A stretch of DNA of 54,124 nucleotides from Pelargonium nanum (Eukaryota > Streptophyta > Magnoliopsida > Geraniales > Geraniaceae). Shown in pieces: positions 41,575-53,141 of this stretch (positions are counted from its first letter, which is position 1; each line of letters opens with the position of its first letter). The notes below the pieces were generated by a model. That model worked only from the letters and a program-made list of their open reading frames with translations, ran no database searches and had not been told where the DNA came from. The stretch is taken from positions 1 through 54,124 of the forward strand of contig JAYMTF010000099.1 in the NCBI GenBank assembly GCA_036897485.1, written 5' to 3'. The translations under genes and the position numbers were made by a program.

Positions 41575-42088
41575 CATGGCACCAGAGCTGGTTTTGATCC
41601 AGATTTGGCCCGAAAGTGGCCCGTTCGTGTGGAAGATAAATGCCTATTAATAAGCTTGATCTTTTAGCAGTGGAAGCCCAAACCATTATATGTGCTCATT
41701 ATTGAAATTTAATATGGTATCAGAGCTGGATTTGATCCAAACTTGGCCCGAAGATGGCCCGTTTATATTGCCTCCCCTTGTGGTTTCCGGCTCGCTTGCA
41801 GACGGATATGCCTGCAGTGGCCCACGTGTGGAAGAGAAATGCCTACACGTGAGGGGGAGTGCCAATTTAGAAGCCCCGATTGTGCACGTGTCGAGCCCAC
41901 CGATGAAAGAAAAATGTGAGGCTCGCACGTGAGGGGAGTGTTAAAGTGGGTGATGTGTCCCACATCGGATAAATATAAAGTGAAGTGGCTACACATATAA
42001 TAGTGCAAGTGAAACCCTACTAACAAAGTTGACTTTTTAGCAGTGGAAGCCCAAGCTATTATACGTACCCTAATATTAAAATTTAACA
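41575..42088 (+). mobile_element. TRIM-type LTR retroelement remnants, partly duplicated
   Basis: A 150-bp LTR at 41939-42088 begins TGTTAAAGTGGG and ends TTTAACA. It contains the CCCACATCGG motif common in plant TRIMs. Just upstream is a purine tract (GTGAGGGGAG). A truncated 5' LTR (about 41650-41712, sharing TTTTAGCAGTGGAAGCCCAA) is followed by the primer-binding site TGGTATCAGAGCTGG, matching initiator tRNA-Met, and a ~220-bp non-coding interior. A further partial interior starting GGCACCAGAGCTGG at about 41579 shows a tandem or recombined second unit. Frames here are not genes. Confidence 0.85.
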
Positions 42089-42289
42089 ATAAGCATGATT
42101 CCCACAAAAAATCATGAAATAAACTGACCAATCCTTAGTCGTTTTCATTACAGAGTTGATCACATTTTCTTATTTTTGCTTTGTTTCTACTTTCAAGACA
42201 CTCACATCTCACCAAACTCCATTGTTGCTTTTGATCCACTTTAAGGTTCTTGAAAACACCACATGTTCTTCAATCCACATTCACTTGCT

Positions 42290-45134
42290 ATGGCTTCACA
42301 AATCTCCTTTTTATCGGTCCTAGCCTTAGTTTTCGCCTATCTTCTTCGCGCCATTGGGTCCTCGGATCTCAGTTATCCAGCAGTTTTCAACTTTGGGGAC
42401 TCGAATTCGGATACCGGAGGTCTTGCAGCAGGAATTGCATTTCCTGTGGGACAACCCAACGGACAAACCTTCTTCCTCAAGCCATCTGGGAGGTTCTGCG
42501 ACGGGCGATTGATCATTGATTTTCTGAGTAATGTATTGTTGTTTGATTGTATTTTCCATAGCTGATTGACAAAAAAATAGGCTAATCCGTAGCTGATCAG
42601 ATACGGATGACACCCTGTAGCTAAATCCGTAGCTGATCACTTTTTCTCTTGTAGAGTAATTTGGTGTGGTTCTAAGTTTTGACATGGTTGATTGTTTGTG
42701 TATGGTGTAGTGGATGCAATGAAACTTCCATTTTTGAGTCCATATTTGGAGTCTGTTGGTGCACCAACGTTCCACACAGGATGTAACTTTGCAACTGGTG
42801 GATCCACTGCACTTCCTGCCACTTTTTATTCTTCGAGTCCTTTTTCGCTGGATCTTCAGGTGGCTCAGTTCGTCAGGTTCAAGACTCAGGTTCTTGAATT
42901 GCTCGCAAAAGGTATATATATGAAATATGATCGGTAATGATGCGATATTATTTCTCTATTTGATACGAAACTGTTTGTTGATGTCGTACAACAGTGTTTA
43001 TAAATCTAAAGGTTTAATGTATTTTAGTTCGTACTTAAAAGTTTGTCTAAAAACTTGTTTCACTTCAGACTCTTGTTCCCTTCGATTCGTACTTGGGTTT
43101 AGCATAATAAATTTGCAATATTTTTTAACTATGCCCATAAGGTATTTATATGAGAAGCTGTTGATAGAAAGTATTAAGAAAGTGCAATATATGTAATTAA
43201 GAATATTCTAAATACATCAAATCTAGACAAGTGTGGTCCAATTAAGTCATAGAACGGGTAGTGTGCGAGAAGGGTTTATTGTCGCCCTTGTTGATTTCGG
43301 TCAAATCACCAAAAATCGGTCAAATTTGAGCCAAACAAAAGAAGAAATCAAGGTTACCAGAAAAAAATCACAATTGCGTGTGAATGTGTTTTTTACCTCA
43401 ACTTTAAACGTATTTATAGGAGAATATATTGATGAAGTACTTAGGAAGTGTAATGTAATTAAAGACATTTTAAATACGTTGAATATGCACATGTGTGGTT
43501 CAATTCGATTCTAGACTGGATTGTGTGGATCATGAGTCGGGTTTTAGAGACCCAATATTTTGTGTATCATCAGTACAATTTTACGAAAATTTGGTTATGT
43601 TCTTGATCTTGAAATCAACTACTGATTCAAGTTCTTGGATTTCCTATCAGACAAGAAACTGCAAAAGTACCTTCCTCTAGAGGACTATTTCAAGAAAGGA
43701 CTTTACATGTTCGATATTGGCCAGAATGATCTTGACGGCGCATTCTATTCAGAAACCGAGGATCAAGTTCTTGCTTTCGTACCAACCATTTTATCCGAAA
43801 TTGAATCCGCCTTAAAGGTCTTGTTCTTTTTTCCCTCGGTTCCCGATTTTTTGAACTGAGGACTTAACCGTTTAAGTTTCTTGCGAGTTTCAGAGATTGT
43901 ACCGAGAAGGCGCAAGAAAATTCTGGGTTCACAACACTGGTCCTCTTGGATGCTTACCAAGAATCATAGCAAAATATGGGAAAGACCCATCACAGGTTGA
44001 CCAAAATGGATGTGTGAGTTCACACAACAAAGCTGCAAAGCAATTCAATGTGGAGCTCCATGATTTGTGCACTAAGTTTATACAACAGTTTCCTGATGCT
44101 ATTGTCACTTTTGTGGACATTTTCTCAGTCAAATCCAACCTCATCTCCAATTTTTCTCAGTATGGTAAGAACTACAAACCCTTTTTCAAGTAAACCACTA
44201 GTTTAATGCAGTTCGGGGCTCAGTCACAGACTCACAGTTAAGGCTACTCGTCCTACCTATAAGTGTGTTTAGTAGGAATCGAACTTGAGAGTTTTTCTCA
44301 TAATCTTAGTTTGCGTTGTCAACTGAATCACAACTCTTAGTGAATTACAAACGTTAAAATTTAGATCTTGTTCTTTTTTCCCCTCGTATTTTCTCTTTTT
44401 GTCTTTCTGTTCTAATCCACATATTACTAACTCTCATTTTCATTGTTATCATAATTATTTTTCTTCTTCGTAATCTTCTCACGTTAATTTAGCATGAACA
44501 ACTTGTCTATAACAATAGCATACAAAACAAAAAATTAAACAATCCAAAAAATCAGAACTTTGATGTCAAAATTTATTAAAATTTGAGTTATTAAACATTT
44601 GAATCTTCATAAATGTGTAAAACTAAATTTCGTTCAGTTTAATGTTTAAAATTTCTCAAAAGCAAGAATAAGAACTAGTTCTAACAACAAATGTAAGTCC
44701 AATGAGTGCATTACTAGTTGTTTTTATATATATAAAAGAGAACAACATAAAATATGTTTAGTTCGTGTCGTGATCATCGTGGTCCAAATTGCTAGCTCTA
44801 ATCAAGAGTCGTGTATTGAATTTTGGTATTAGGTTTCAAGCAAAATGTAGCAGCTTGTTGTGGCTATGGTGGGTTGCCATTAAACTTTGACAACAGGATT
44901 GCTTGTGGAGAGACCAAGTACTTGAATGGCACTTTGGTGAGTGCAAAACCATGCACCAACACAACTGAGTATGTGAACTGGGATGGAAACCACTACACTG
45001 AATCTGCAAACCAATTTGTTTCTGCTCAGATTCTCTCAGGGAATTTTTCTGAAAATCTTGTGGACACAACATTTCTAGAAAGATCCATTTCATTTCAAAC
45101 AGAAACAGGAAAAGAAACAGAAACATGGTACTAA
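42290..45134 (+). CDS. GDSL esterase/lipase, tandem copy 2, with C-terminal extension
   Basis: Paralogue of the preceding GDSL gene. Exons: 42290-42527, 42711-42911, 43651-43817, 43894-44164, 44833-45134, giving 392 residues. An in-frame ATG at 42263 would add nine residues; 42290 is preferred because MASQISFLSVLALVFAYLL is a better signal peptide. Ser38 lies in FNFGDSNSDTGG, Asn in IGQNDLDGA, and Asp/His in WDGNHYTESA. The C-terminus runs about 28 residues beyond copy 1 (from NFSENLVDTTFLERS to ETETWY) with no known motif. Introns 2 and 4 are much longer than in copy 1 (739 and 668 bp) and carry a repeat and a SINE-like insertion. The catalytic set is intact, so it is probably functional. 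Confidence 0.94.
43165..43525. repeat. Direct repeat (~265 bp apart) in GDSL copy 2 intron 2
   Basis: 43165-43262 (GTATTAAGAAAGTGCAATAT, then GTGTGGTCCAATTAAG) is similar to about 43432-43522 (GTACTTAGGAAGTGTAATGT, then GTGTGGTTCAATTCGA). It explains part of the expansion of this intron. Frames in this region are not coding. Confidence 0.6.
44205..44345 (-). mobile_element. SINE-like element, minus-strand copy, in GDSL copy 2 intron 4
   Basis: On the minus strand it shows a box-A-like GTGATTCAGTTGACAACGC, then the box B AGTTCGATTCC, then TACTAAACACACTTATAGG and TTAACTGTGAGTCTGTGAC. These blocks match the order and sequence of the copy at 10800-10990. No A-rich tail is clear on this copy. Confidence 0.55.
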
Positions 45135-46596
45135 CTTGTAATAGTAACTCCAGATGCTTCTTTTTGTATCTATATATGTACCAAAGTTCTTAATAATTGT
45201 TCTTGATATTTACGTATCAAGTTTTTTTTTTCATGAAAAATGCATTATGTTGTCTTTGTTAATTCTGTTACCAAAAATTTTATTTTATTTTTAACGAATG
45301 AGAAAAATAATTTATTTATTCAAATTAAGCTATAGCAAATACAATGCAAAACTGATGGCTTGAAGATCAATCCATCCATATAAGTCTGAGTAGGAGGTCA
45401 ATGACCTTACTAACTTCTAGGTCACTCGATTCGCATACCAAACCACAAACAAAAACTCAATACTACCTAATCGAGCTACAATTGTTAAAACATCATGAAA
45501 AATCAAGTTGTAGACATTGGAATTATACATATCAACATGAATAAGCAAGTCGGAGGCATGAAAATCCTTCCCGTCCACCTAAAGATGGCAAACAACTGAG
45601 AACGTGCACGTGAAACTTAAGACGACCGCGTGAAAGTTGTTGTCGACTGCCCCTCACCATGAACGAGTTTATCATCTGATTTAGCAGCAAACTCGAAGGT
45701 TGATCTGAGGGCTCCAATCGAACAACCACCTTCCAGCCACCTTCTCTTTTCTTCCAACTGCCACAAACCTCCATTATCTATGTGCAAACATCAATAGAAA
45801 AACTCATGGCAAACCTACGCCACTGATCCACAAACCCAACAACACTTTAACTTGTTATTAAACGATTACTCAATATTCAAACAAGAGAGACCACAATTAG
45901 TTATTTGTCACATAAAAAAACTATCACCGCTTTAAAAATCAGGCGCAGCTATACAAAACCTCTACCCGAATCTCAATACGACAAATGAAATTGTAAGTGT
46001 GTATTAATCATTTTTTAAGAAAACAAATAAAATTAATTTTGACTCAGTCAACTTAAACTTTGTCTAATGACACATCATAAAAGAACACATTTGAACACAT
46101 CAGTTTATTCTACTCCGACAAAAACAATAACTCATGACTCGTGATCAGAACTCAGTTAAAAAATACTGTATTTTTTATTTTATTTTAAATGCGGATATAA
46201 TTATGTACACGTATTCACATAGATTTGTGTCTCTTTTCGTGGGGCCCACTCTATCATAGAAAATAAAATAGTGTGCGGGCAAGAACACGCAACAAAACCT
46301 GTAACCTTTCACTCTCCTTCACTCCACTTCTCGTATCCGATTCTTTGTCTACCTCTCTCTCTCACTCATCGATCTTCCAAACAAAAAAACAAAATAAAAA
46401 AATATAAACTTTTTAATTTCCCGGGAAAATTACCTTCCACTGACAGATCATTCTGATTTTCTCGCACTTTCTTTTCCCCGAATAAACCCTCAGCTCCCGT
46501 CGCTCTAAAAAAACCCTAATTCCTCTGTTTCCGTTTTCAATCGATGGAGATTTCTGTTCACCGAGCTTGATTCGGTGCCGTTTTAGGGTTTCGAGG
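45135..46596. other. Intergenic between GDSL copy 2 and SP1, with a possible LINE-like scrap
   Basis: 45290-45780 read on the minus strand ends in an A-rich stretch after AATAAATAAATTATTT and could be a non-LTR element 3' end, but no diagnostic protein is visible. The 80-residue minus frame at 45532-45774 has no family match I recognise. From about 46280 the sequence becomes CT-rich with AAACCCTAA, fitting the SP1 promoter and leader. Confidence 0.45.
46544..46570 (+). promoter_or_regulatory. Upstream open reading frame in the SP1 leader
   Basis: ATG GAG ATT to TGA encodes eight residues (MEISVHRA) and ends 26 bases before the SP1 start codon. Its use depends on the transcript starting upstream of 46544, which the CT-rich leader and an AAACCCTAA box near 46510 make likely. 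Confidence 0.5.
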
Positions 46597-49500
46597 ATGC
46601 TTCCATGGGGCGGGCTCGGTTGCTGCCTCAGCGCAGCTGCGCTATATCTCCTTGGCAGGAGTAGCGGCAGGTTTAATCTTCAATCACTCTAGAGTGGAGT
46701 GGAGTGAGCGAAAATTTGGGAAAATTTGGTATTTGGTGATTTTTGATTCGATTTTGTGTTTTGATCTTTGGTGCAGAGATGCTGGGGCTCTCAAGACTGT
46801 CACGCGTGTTGATCAGCTGAAGGAATTGGGTAAAGTTTATTTTTTGAACTTTTTTGTTTTTGTACAGTTTGTAGATTGAATGAAAAAATGGAACTTTATA
46901 TTCACATTGTGTATTGGCTAATTAAATGTGATTGTCCTGTTTTCTGTTTGAACTTTGTGATCCCCTTGTAATGGTTGCTTGCATGGAAGTGTACTATGAG
47001 ATCATTGGGTCTTCATCATTTGGGATTATCATTCCTAAGCACACCGGGTTTATGCTAATGACTTTCATATATGTTAGTAGTAAACAGCTCTAACACCCTT
47101 GATATCCATTATTATTTTGATATATGGGAATGCGTGTGAGTGTGTGTGACTAATGTCAGTTCAAGTCCATAAAATCCCTGCGGTGAATATGCTCTTAAGT
47201 GCACACCTTTGAGGAATTTGGTGAAAATTGAACTTACTGAGTTGTTGTTTGTTGACATTAGATCCTATTAGATATGTCCCAAAATGAGGTGATTTGTATT
47301 CTTTCAACTTTCAGCATTGTTACTCGAAAAAGAATGTAAAGTTTTGCCCTTGGTTGTTGCGGTTTCTGGAAGAGTTGGCTCTGAAAAACCGATCAGTTGC
47401 GAGTACAGTGGTCTGCGAGGTGTAATAGTGGAGCAAACGGTATGTAAATGCATCATTTCAAAGAGAGTTAGCAAAATTACACTTATCATTTACATCATTT
47501 ATTTAATTTTTAAAAACGCTGATATCTATGTTGATATGTTCTTCAGGCGGAACAACATTTTTTGAAGCACAATGATGCCGGTTCATGGATACAAGATTCT
47601 GCCTTAATGCTATCTATGAGCAAGGAAGTTCCCTGGTATTTGGTGAGAAATGACTTGAGGTTTTGTCATTTTAATTGTTCATCTCCATTTTTAGTTGTTG
47701 GATTCAGTATGTTGTTATCGTAGTAAAAATGAAGTTGTAAAGTACATAATATCTTTATTTTAAAACAAAGGGTTGAGTAGTTTCATTGATTGGTGATTTG
47801 CTTGGTTCCTAAATATTAGGATGATGGGACTGGTCGCGTGGATGTAATGGGAGCTCAGGGGGCCACAGGATTTGCGCTGACAGTTGGAAGTGAAGTTTTT
47901 GAGGAGTCTGGGCGATCCCTAGTCCGTGGAACCTTAGAATATCTCCAAGGCCTTAAGGTTCATTTCATTTTATAATTTGTCCATTTCTTAAGAACAACAT
48001 TGTCAGGTCTATCTCAGATAATTGCAGTTTTGCCGTAATAGATGCTTGGAGTAAAGCGAATTGAACGAGTACTTCCAACAGGTGCATCTTTGACTGTTGT
48101 TGGCGAGGTATGTTATATTTAAGCTAATCAGAACTCTACACTAGTTTATTTTTCTTTCTTGAATATTGGCATGTTCAGATTACTGGGTTTTTATATGTTT
48201 GTATAATATTGAGTGTAAAAAGCTGATTGCTTAAGACAGATTGATTGGTTTCTTAGATCATAGATGCATATTGAGCTTTCTTTGTTGTGGCAAGCATTAA
48301 GCATCTTTCTTTTTTAGAATGATGATTAATAGGGAATTATCAGGATGGGAAGAGGGAATTAATTGGACAGTACAGCGTTTAGAGGGAAATTCTACTAGTG
48401 TTTGTTGCATTATACATCTCATTAAAGTAAACCCATTGAATATGTTATATGGCCATACATGATTGACTCAAGTATCCAAGGTTTCCTTTGTCATTTATTT
48501 GCAGTTTTCTGTAACTGTTTGCCAAATTTATACAGGCTGTCAAAGATGACATTGGAACAATACGGATCCAGCGACCCCATAAAGGGCCATTTTATGTCTC
48601 TCCGAGAACTCTTGACCAACTTATTGCAAACCTTGGGAAGTGGGCAAGGTTGTTTATTTTATTATTATACAGAAAACTTTTGTACAGATGATACATTCAT
48701 CATCTTTTTCTTATGTGTAGATAACAATGATGTTCTCTTTTTCAGGTGGTATAAATATGCCTCTGCTGGCTTGACTGTTCTTGGTGTATATTTGATTGCT
48801 AAGCATGTGGTCCAATATGTCATGGAAAGAAAACGCCGCTGGGAGTTGCAGAAAAGGTATGGTACTGACTAATGATAAATGTCGTTTTTTGGGGACCAAA
48901 ATGGTGTATTTGGTGCTGTCTCTTTTGAAAACAAGGCACCTTTTCTACTGGAAGTCGTTTGTGCTTGCCGCCATACATTTGTCATTCTTATTTTCTGTGG
49001 AGAATAATGGAGCTTTAATACTTTAAGCCTTGTGTGTGCAGGGTTCTTGATGCTGCTGCTGCAAGATCTGGGGAAGATGGTGAAGGTATATTGCTGGGTG
49101 TCTTCTTTATCTCATATTGTTTTCGGAATTTGCTTGGATTCATTATTATTATTATTTTTTTTTTTTAAATCCATTCGTTCTCAGATTCAAGTGGAAAACC
49201 TAACAGCGAATCAGATGGTACAAAGAGAGACCGCCAAATGCCAGATCTATGCGTGATATGCCTTGAGCAGGAGTACAATGCTGTTTTTGTCCCGTAAGAA
49301 CACTGACAATATCTTGCTTCATATATTAAAATGTCACTATAATTTTGAACACCGCTATTGTATATATTTTCATCCCATAAAAGTTCAGTTCACAAATGTT
49401 GCAGCTATATTAGCAAGTGCATGCAACCTACTATTAGTATATGCATGCAAATGTCTTAATGCCTGAAGAAATTTATACTTTTAATTTCTTTCGTGTCAAA

Positions 49501-49896
49501 TTTAATTTCAAAGAAGCCTAAGAAGGTAGCCTCGACTTATATCTTTTAATTAGTGCCTGGGTAGGTCAATATAAAACTTTGACGTTGGCTCAATTTCAAA
49601 GTTCACTTTCTATCAGTCTGGCATGTATGATTGTTAGGTTGCGTAGAAAACAGCTTTATGAGTGCCCTTATTATCTAGATATAAGTAGCCTTATTTTCAA
49701 CATATTGTCCAATTTTGTTGCGTATGTCTTAGTTGGCGTTTGACTTATTTGGCATTCAAATTGAACAAAAGGTGTGCTGTTTACCATTTTCAGGTGTGGT
49801 CATATGTGCTGTTGTGTAACTTGCTCTTCGCACTTGACCAACTGTCCTCTTTGTCGGCGACGATTTGAGCAGATAGTGAAGACCTACCGTCATTAA
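46597..49896 (+). CDS. SP1: SP1-type RING E3 ubiquitin ligase of the plastid outer envelope
   Basis: Plant relative of MULAN/MAPL. Arabidopsis SP1 ubiquitinates TOC import receptors in the chloroplast outer membrane. Eleven exons: 46597-46670, 46777-46829, 47315-47439, 47547-47642, 47820-47957, 48042-48107, 48536-48648, 48746-48856, 49042-49085, 49185-49293, 49794-49896, giving 343 residues, equal to the Arabidopsis length as I recall it. An N-terminal hydrophobic segment (GCCLSAAALYLLG) and a second one (YASAGLTVLGVYLIAKHVV) flank the inter-membrane BAM/GIDE domain, which begins at CKVLPLVVAVSGRVGS. The C-terminal RING is C3HC4: CVIC in exon 10, CGH, CCC and CPLC in exon 11. All metal ligands are present. 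An eight-codon uORF precedes the start. Confidence 0.95.
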
Positions 49897-51319
49897 AGTT
49901 ACGCTTCAGGATTCATTGCCAACTGTACCGTCTGAAAACACATCTGATTTTGCAGATCTCAATTTTCTGAGTACTGAGATTTCAAAGTTCAAATCCACTT
50001 CGCTAGATCCGGGCAGTGCAACTTCCCAACTCTGTAAATTTCTTACCTGCCCAATCTCAAGAAGTGTTGCTTGAAGTCCATGTGTTTTCTAAATTAAGAC
50101 TCTCACTATGGTTCACTTTTGGTAAATCTCAGTTTTAAGATATTCATCTGAAATTGTAAATGAAATGATAGAGGCAACAATTATTTTTGTAAATTGACAT
50201 TATTTGCTGCATTTTTTATATGGAATCATCTTTTGCTTCTGTTCTTGTTTGGCTTCATTTGTGTCATCTTCTTATCACCTTGCCCATGAAAAAAAGAGTT
50301 CCAATGATTTAAATCTGTCAATGCCTAAATATTAGCTCTTGGTACATTTGATTTGACTGTGTAGCATGATCCAACACAACACGTATAGTAATCATGTTGA
50401 ACAATTTAACATGTACCCAACACGTATATGAACACAATGTGATCACGACAAGGTAAACACGGTAACTAAATGTGATGTGTTGACACGCCATGATTGACAA
50501 GATCACGACCCAACATGTTTGGCGCATTCCTAGGATTAGTTTACAATTATACTCTAATGTGGGCGTGTCGTGCGTGCGTGCTTTGGATGCTCAACACAAA
50601 CACGACTAATTACAAAATGTGTGAGACCAAACACGCTACTTTCGTGTCATTTGTCGTGTTACAACACGATTCACCAGCTCTACATTAAATTAAGACCTCT
50701 ATTTCCATATTTATCCAACAACTTCAAAGACTTTGGATCAATTCAAAATATAGGCAAGAGGGCAAGAAGGTATCAAGTTAGGTTGCTATACACTAAGAGC
50801 TAAAACAAAGACTCACTAAACCAATAGTTAAGCCATAATTAACCCAAGAATCTCATCTTTAAGCCATAATTAATTACTTAGAACAAACTGTCTCTCAATG
50901 TTTATATTATAAACATCAGAGATCGAATATGGAGGCGAAGATTATCTCCGATTAATCAGTATATTCGGCTATTCGTGCAACTCGTTTTCGTTTCTTAATC
51001 CAACACGCATTGCCTAATCATACATTTCAATTCCCTCTGGAAGCAAAATTGCCAAGTTTGTGTGCAACAGCTAATAATTATATAATCTGTAAAACCAGTT
51101 ATTCTTGTCAGATTCTGGTTTTTCAAGAAATGAAGGGCTAGAAAAGTAGGAATATGATCCCAAACACATTAAATCAGTAGGAAAAAACCAGTAAAGTTGC
51201 TCTCTTTTTTGACAAAAAAATACGAATCTTAGCCAAAATTGCTCCTCAGTTTCTTCCCACTTTACTTGCCTTTCACACAATGATCATATCATCACTTGTC
51301 TTGTTCATGATCTCATTTT
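49897..51319. other. Intergenic downstream of SP1
   Basis: The SP1 3' untranslated region is followed by a dispersed repeat copy (50330-50690) and AT-rich sequence. Frames in this stretch are repeat-derived or lack support. Confidence 0.55.
50330..50690. repeat. Dispersed CGTGTCGTG-rich repeat, copy 2
   Basis: It shares ordered blocks with 26200-26505: GTCGTGCGTGC, GGATGCTCAACACAAACACG, TTACAAAATGTGTGAG, GTCGTGTTACAACACGA and an ending CAGCTCTAC (copy 1 has CAACTCTAC). It extends further left than copy 1 with CAACACGTATA/CATGTACCCAACACG motifs. Confidence 0.65.
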
Positions 51320-51488
51320 CTTCTTGGAAATTGCTTCTATAAAACCCAATTCATCATTCATTAAGAAGCATCAATCTTGGTTCTTGGTTCTTGATTCTTG
51401 TTTCTTCTTGAAAATTGCTTCTATAAAAAACCCATTTCACCATTCATCAAGAAGCACCAATCCTGGTTCTTGGTTCTTGATTCTTGGC
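51320..51488 (+). repeat. 84-bp tandem duplication in the leader of the gene at 51554
   Basis: The block TTCTTGGAAATTGCTTCTAT, with CATTAAGAAGCATCAATC and TTGGTTCTTGATTCTTG, starts near 51320 and recurs from about 51404 with a few changes. It lies just before the start codon, within the probable 5' untranslated region. Confidence 0.75.
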
Positions 51489-51553
51489 TGTATCTTGCTC
51501 ATATCTTCCAAGAACCAACCAAAGCACCTTTTCTTGAAAATCACTTCTCTGTC

Positions 51554-52078
51554 ATGGAAAAGAACAGCAAGAGAAGATCAAGATCCATGTGTGAGAGACT
51601 CTTCAGAGCAATCAAGGTTAGTCCAAGTTTTCGAAAATTTGGCCAAATCTCAAACACTAATCTTGACAAACCAGCTGCTCCAAAACTACACTCCAAGCCA
51701 GTAGAGTTGGTGCTTGAAGGCTCTCCAATTAGTACACCAGATCAAAATGGCAAGATCAGGAACAAGATTGTTGCACCAGCAAAGGCCAAAGCTCATGATA
51801 TGGCACAGATTGTGCCTGGAAAAGACGATTTTGTAGCAAAATATGGGCCAACAGAGAATGTGATTAGTACTGATGATATCAATGAGAGGTTCACTGAGTT
51901 CATTAACCGCGCGAAGCTAAAGATCAGAACTGTGTCAAATGCTGGAACTGAGAGCAATATTGTTACGGCAAGATCAGATAGTGTTAATGACAAAGCTTTC
52001 GATTATATTAATCGCGCGAAAATGAGGATCAGAACAACATCATCTAATCTTGGCAAATATAATGTGTATGAGAAATGA
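51554..52078 (+). CDS. Small basic protein of unknown function with a duplicated INRAK motif
   Basis: Not recognised. A single-exon frame of 174 residues starts at the ATG of MEKNSKRRSRSMCERLFRAI; the open frame extends upstream but without another ATG. The N-terminus is strongly basic. Near residues 115-127 and 152-163 a motif repeats: RFTEFINRAKLKIRT and AFDYINRAKMRIRT. This is reminiscent of short C-terminal motifs in some plant proteins of unknown function, but I cannot name the family. There is no signal peptide or membrane segment. The codon frame stays open over the whole length and the leader is CT/TTCTTG-rich, which favours a real gene. Confidence 0.65.
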   Translation: MEKNSKRRSRSMCERLFRAIKVSPSFRKFGQISNTNLDKPAAPKLHSKPVELVLEGSPISTPDQNGKIRNKIVAPAKAKAHDMAQIVPGKDDFVAKYGPTENVISTDDINERFTEFINRAKLKIRTVSNAGTESNIVTARSDSVNDKAFDYINRAKMRIRTTSSNLGKYNVYEK

Positions 52079-52752
52079 GTCTAAAGGGTTGGTTGGTTTT
52101 GATTTGTTGGTGTTTCTGCATATATAATGAATCATTGTAAGTTATGTGTTTAAGGCTGGTTTTATTGGTTGGTTTGTGTTCTTCATGAAAAGTATCAGAT
52201 TTTGGGTTCTTTTATGTGTTTTTTTTGTGTATTTGTTGATTACTTCATTGTAATATCAAACCTTGTTTAGGGTTTGGATTATTTGTTCAAATTTTCTTTT
52301 GAAATTAATCAAATATACTATATTATTGTTTGTTATTGATGCTTCGTGAATTTATCTAATGACTAAAAGCGAATATTCAATTCATTTCTCATTATTTAAA
52401 CTGAAACACAAGATCTACCCCGAGAAATTTCTACGTTAACGACTTATTTTAAGGAACTCAAGCCAATATTTTAGTGTTTAGTTCGTATTTTTATATATAA
52501 ACAAAAAAAGGTGTCATCATTTGTCAAGATTCTTCTGAAATTTTTTATTTGTTTCTAATATTTTATGTTTCTTAACTTTTATACTTTTATTACTTGATTG
52601 CATATTTTTTAGGGAAAAAATAAGTTACTTTCGAGGGCTGTTTCGGTTGTGGAAAAGATTGTATTCATTAACATAAGCTTAGGAAGTGAATTTTTATTTA
52701 GGATTTATTTACCCATAATTCCTTGACAAATTGAAATGCCGGTAGTTTCACA
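52079..52752. other. Gene-free AT-rich stretch
   Basis: It begins with the 3' untranslated region of the small basic gene. The rest is AT-rich with no frame, repeat or RNA gene I could support. Confidence 0.6.
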
Positions 52753-53141
52753 TTTTTTTTTTATAGGGAAACTGAAAACAACTTTATTCAGTATTCAAAT
52801 CAGCATATAACAGACTCGTGATTGGTACAGAAAATTCGTTTCCCACCCCCCCAATAGGGCCTGTTTTAGACACAGACGATCTCGCTAAAGCATTAGCAAC
52901 GCTATTAGCTGACCTCCCAACATAAGCAAACTGTAAACAATCAAAATAAAGCATCAGACTCAACTACAACCGATCGCCACCCTTTCGCTATGATCCAACT
53001 CAGGGCTTCCTTAATTGTCAGAACTTCTGCATGGATTGGATTTAAGGAACACGTCCAACCTTCACGACCTCCAGCATGCGCCCGTGTGGTCCCGGACCAC
53101 CCAACCTCCTCCCGCCCTGTTATCTTCTCATTATATATCAT
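52753..53141 (-). mobile_element. LINE (non-LTR retrotransposon) 3' end with RNase H remnant
   Basis: On the minus strand, a plant RNase H (RVT_3-like) segment can be read: NPIHAEVLTIKEALSWIIAK, then GWRSVVVESDALF. After a gap and frame change, VGRSANSVANALARSSVS follows. Then come an AATAAA and a poly-A tail (plus-strand poly-T at 52753-52762). It is truncated at the 5' end and internally deleted, so it is inactive. Confidence 0.85.

Noticed and set aside
41686-42131. Several 80-120 residue frames on both strands
   Set aside because: They fall in the TRIM remnants; none matches a retroelement or host protein.
45532-45774. 80-residue minus-strand protein rich in basic residues
   Set aside because: No recognisable family, no splice support, and it lies in a possible LINE-derived scrap.
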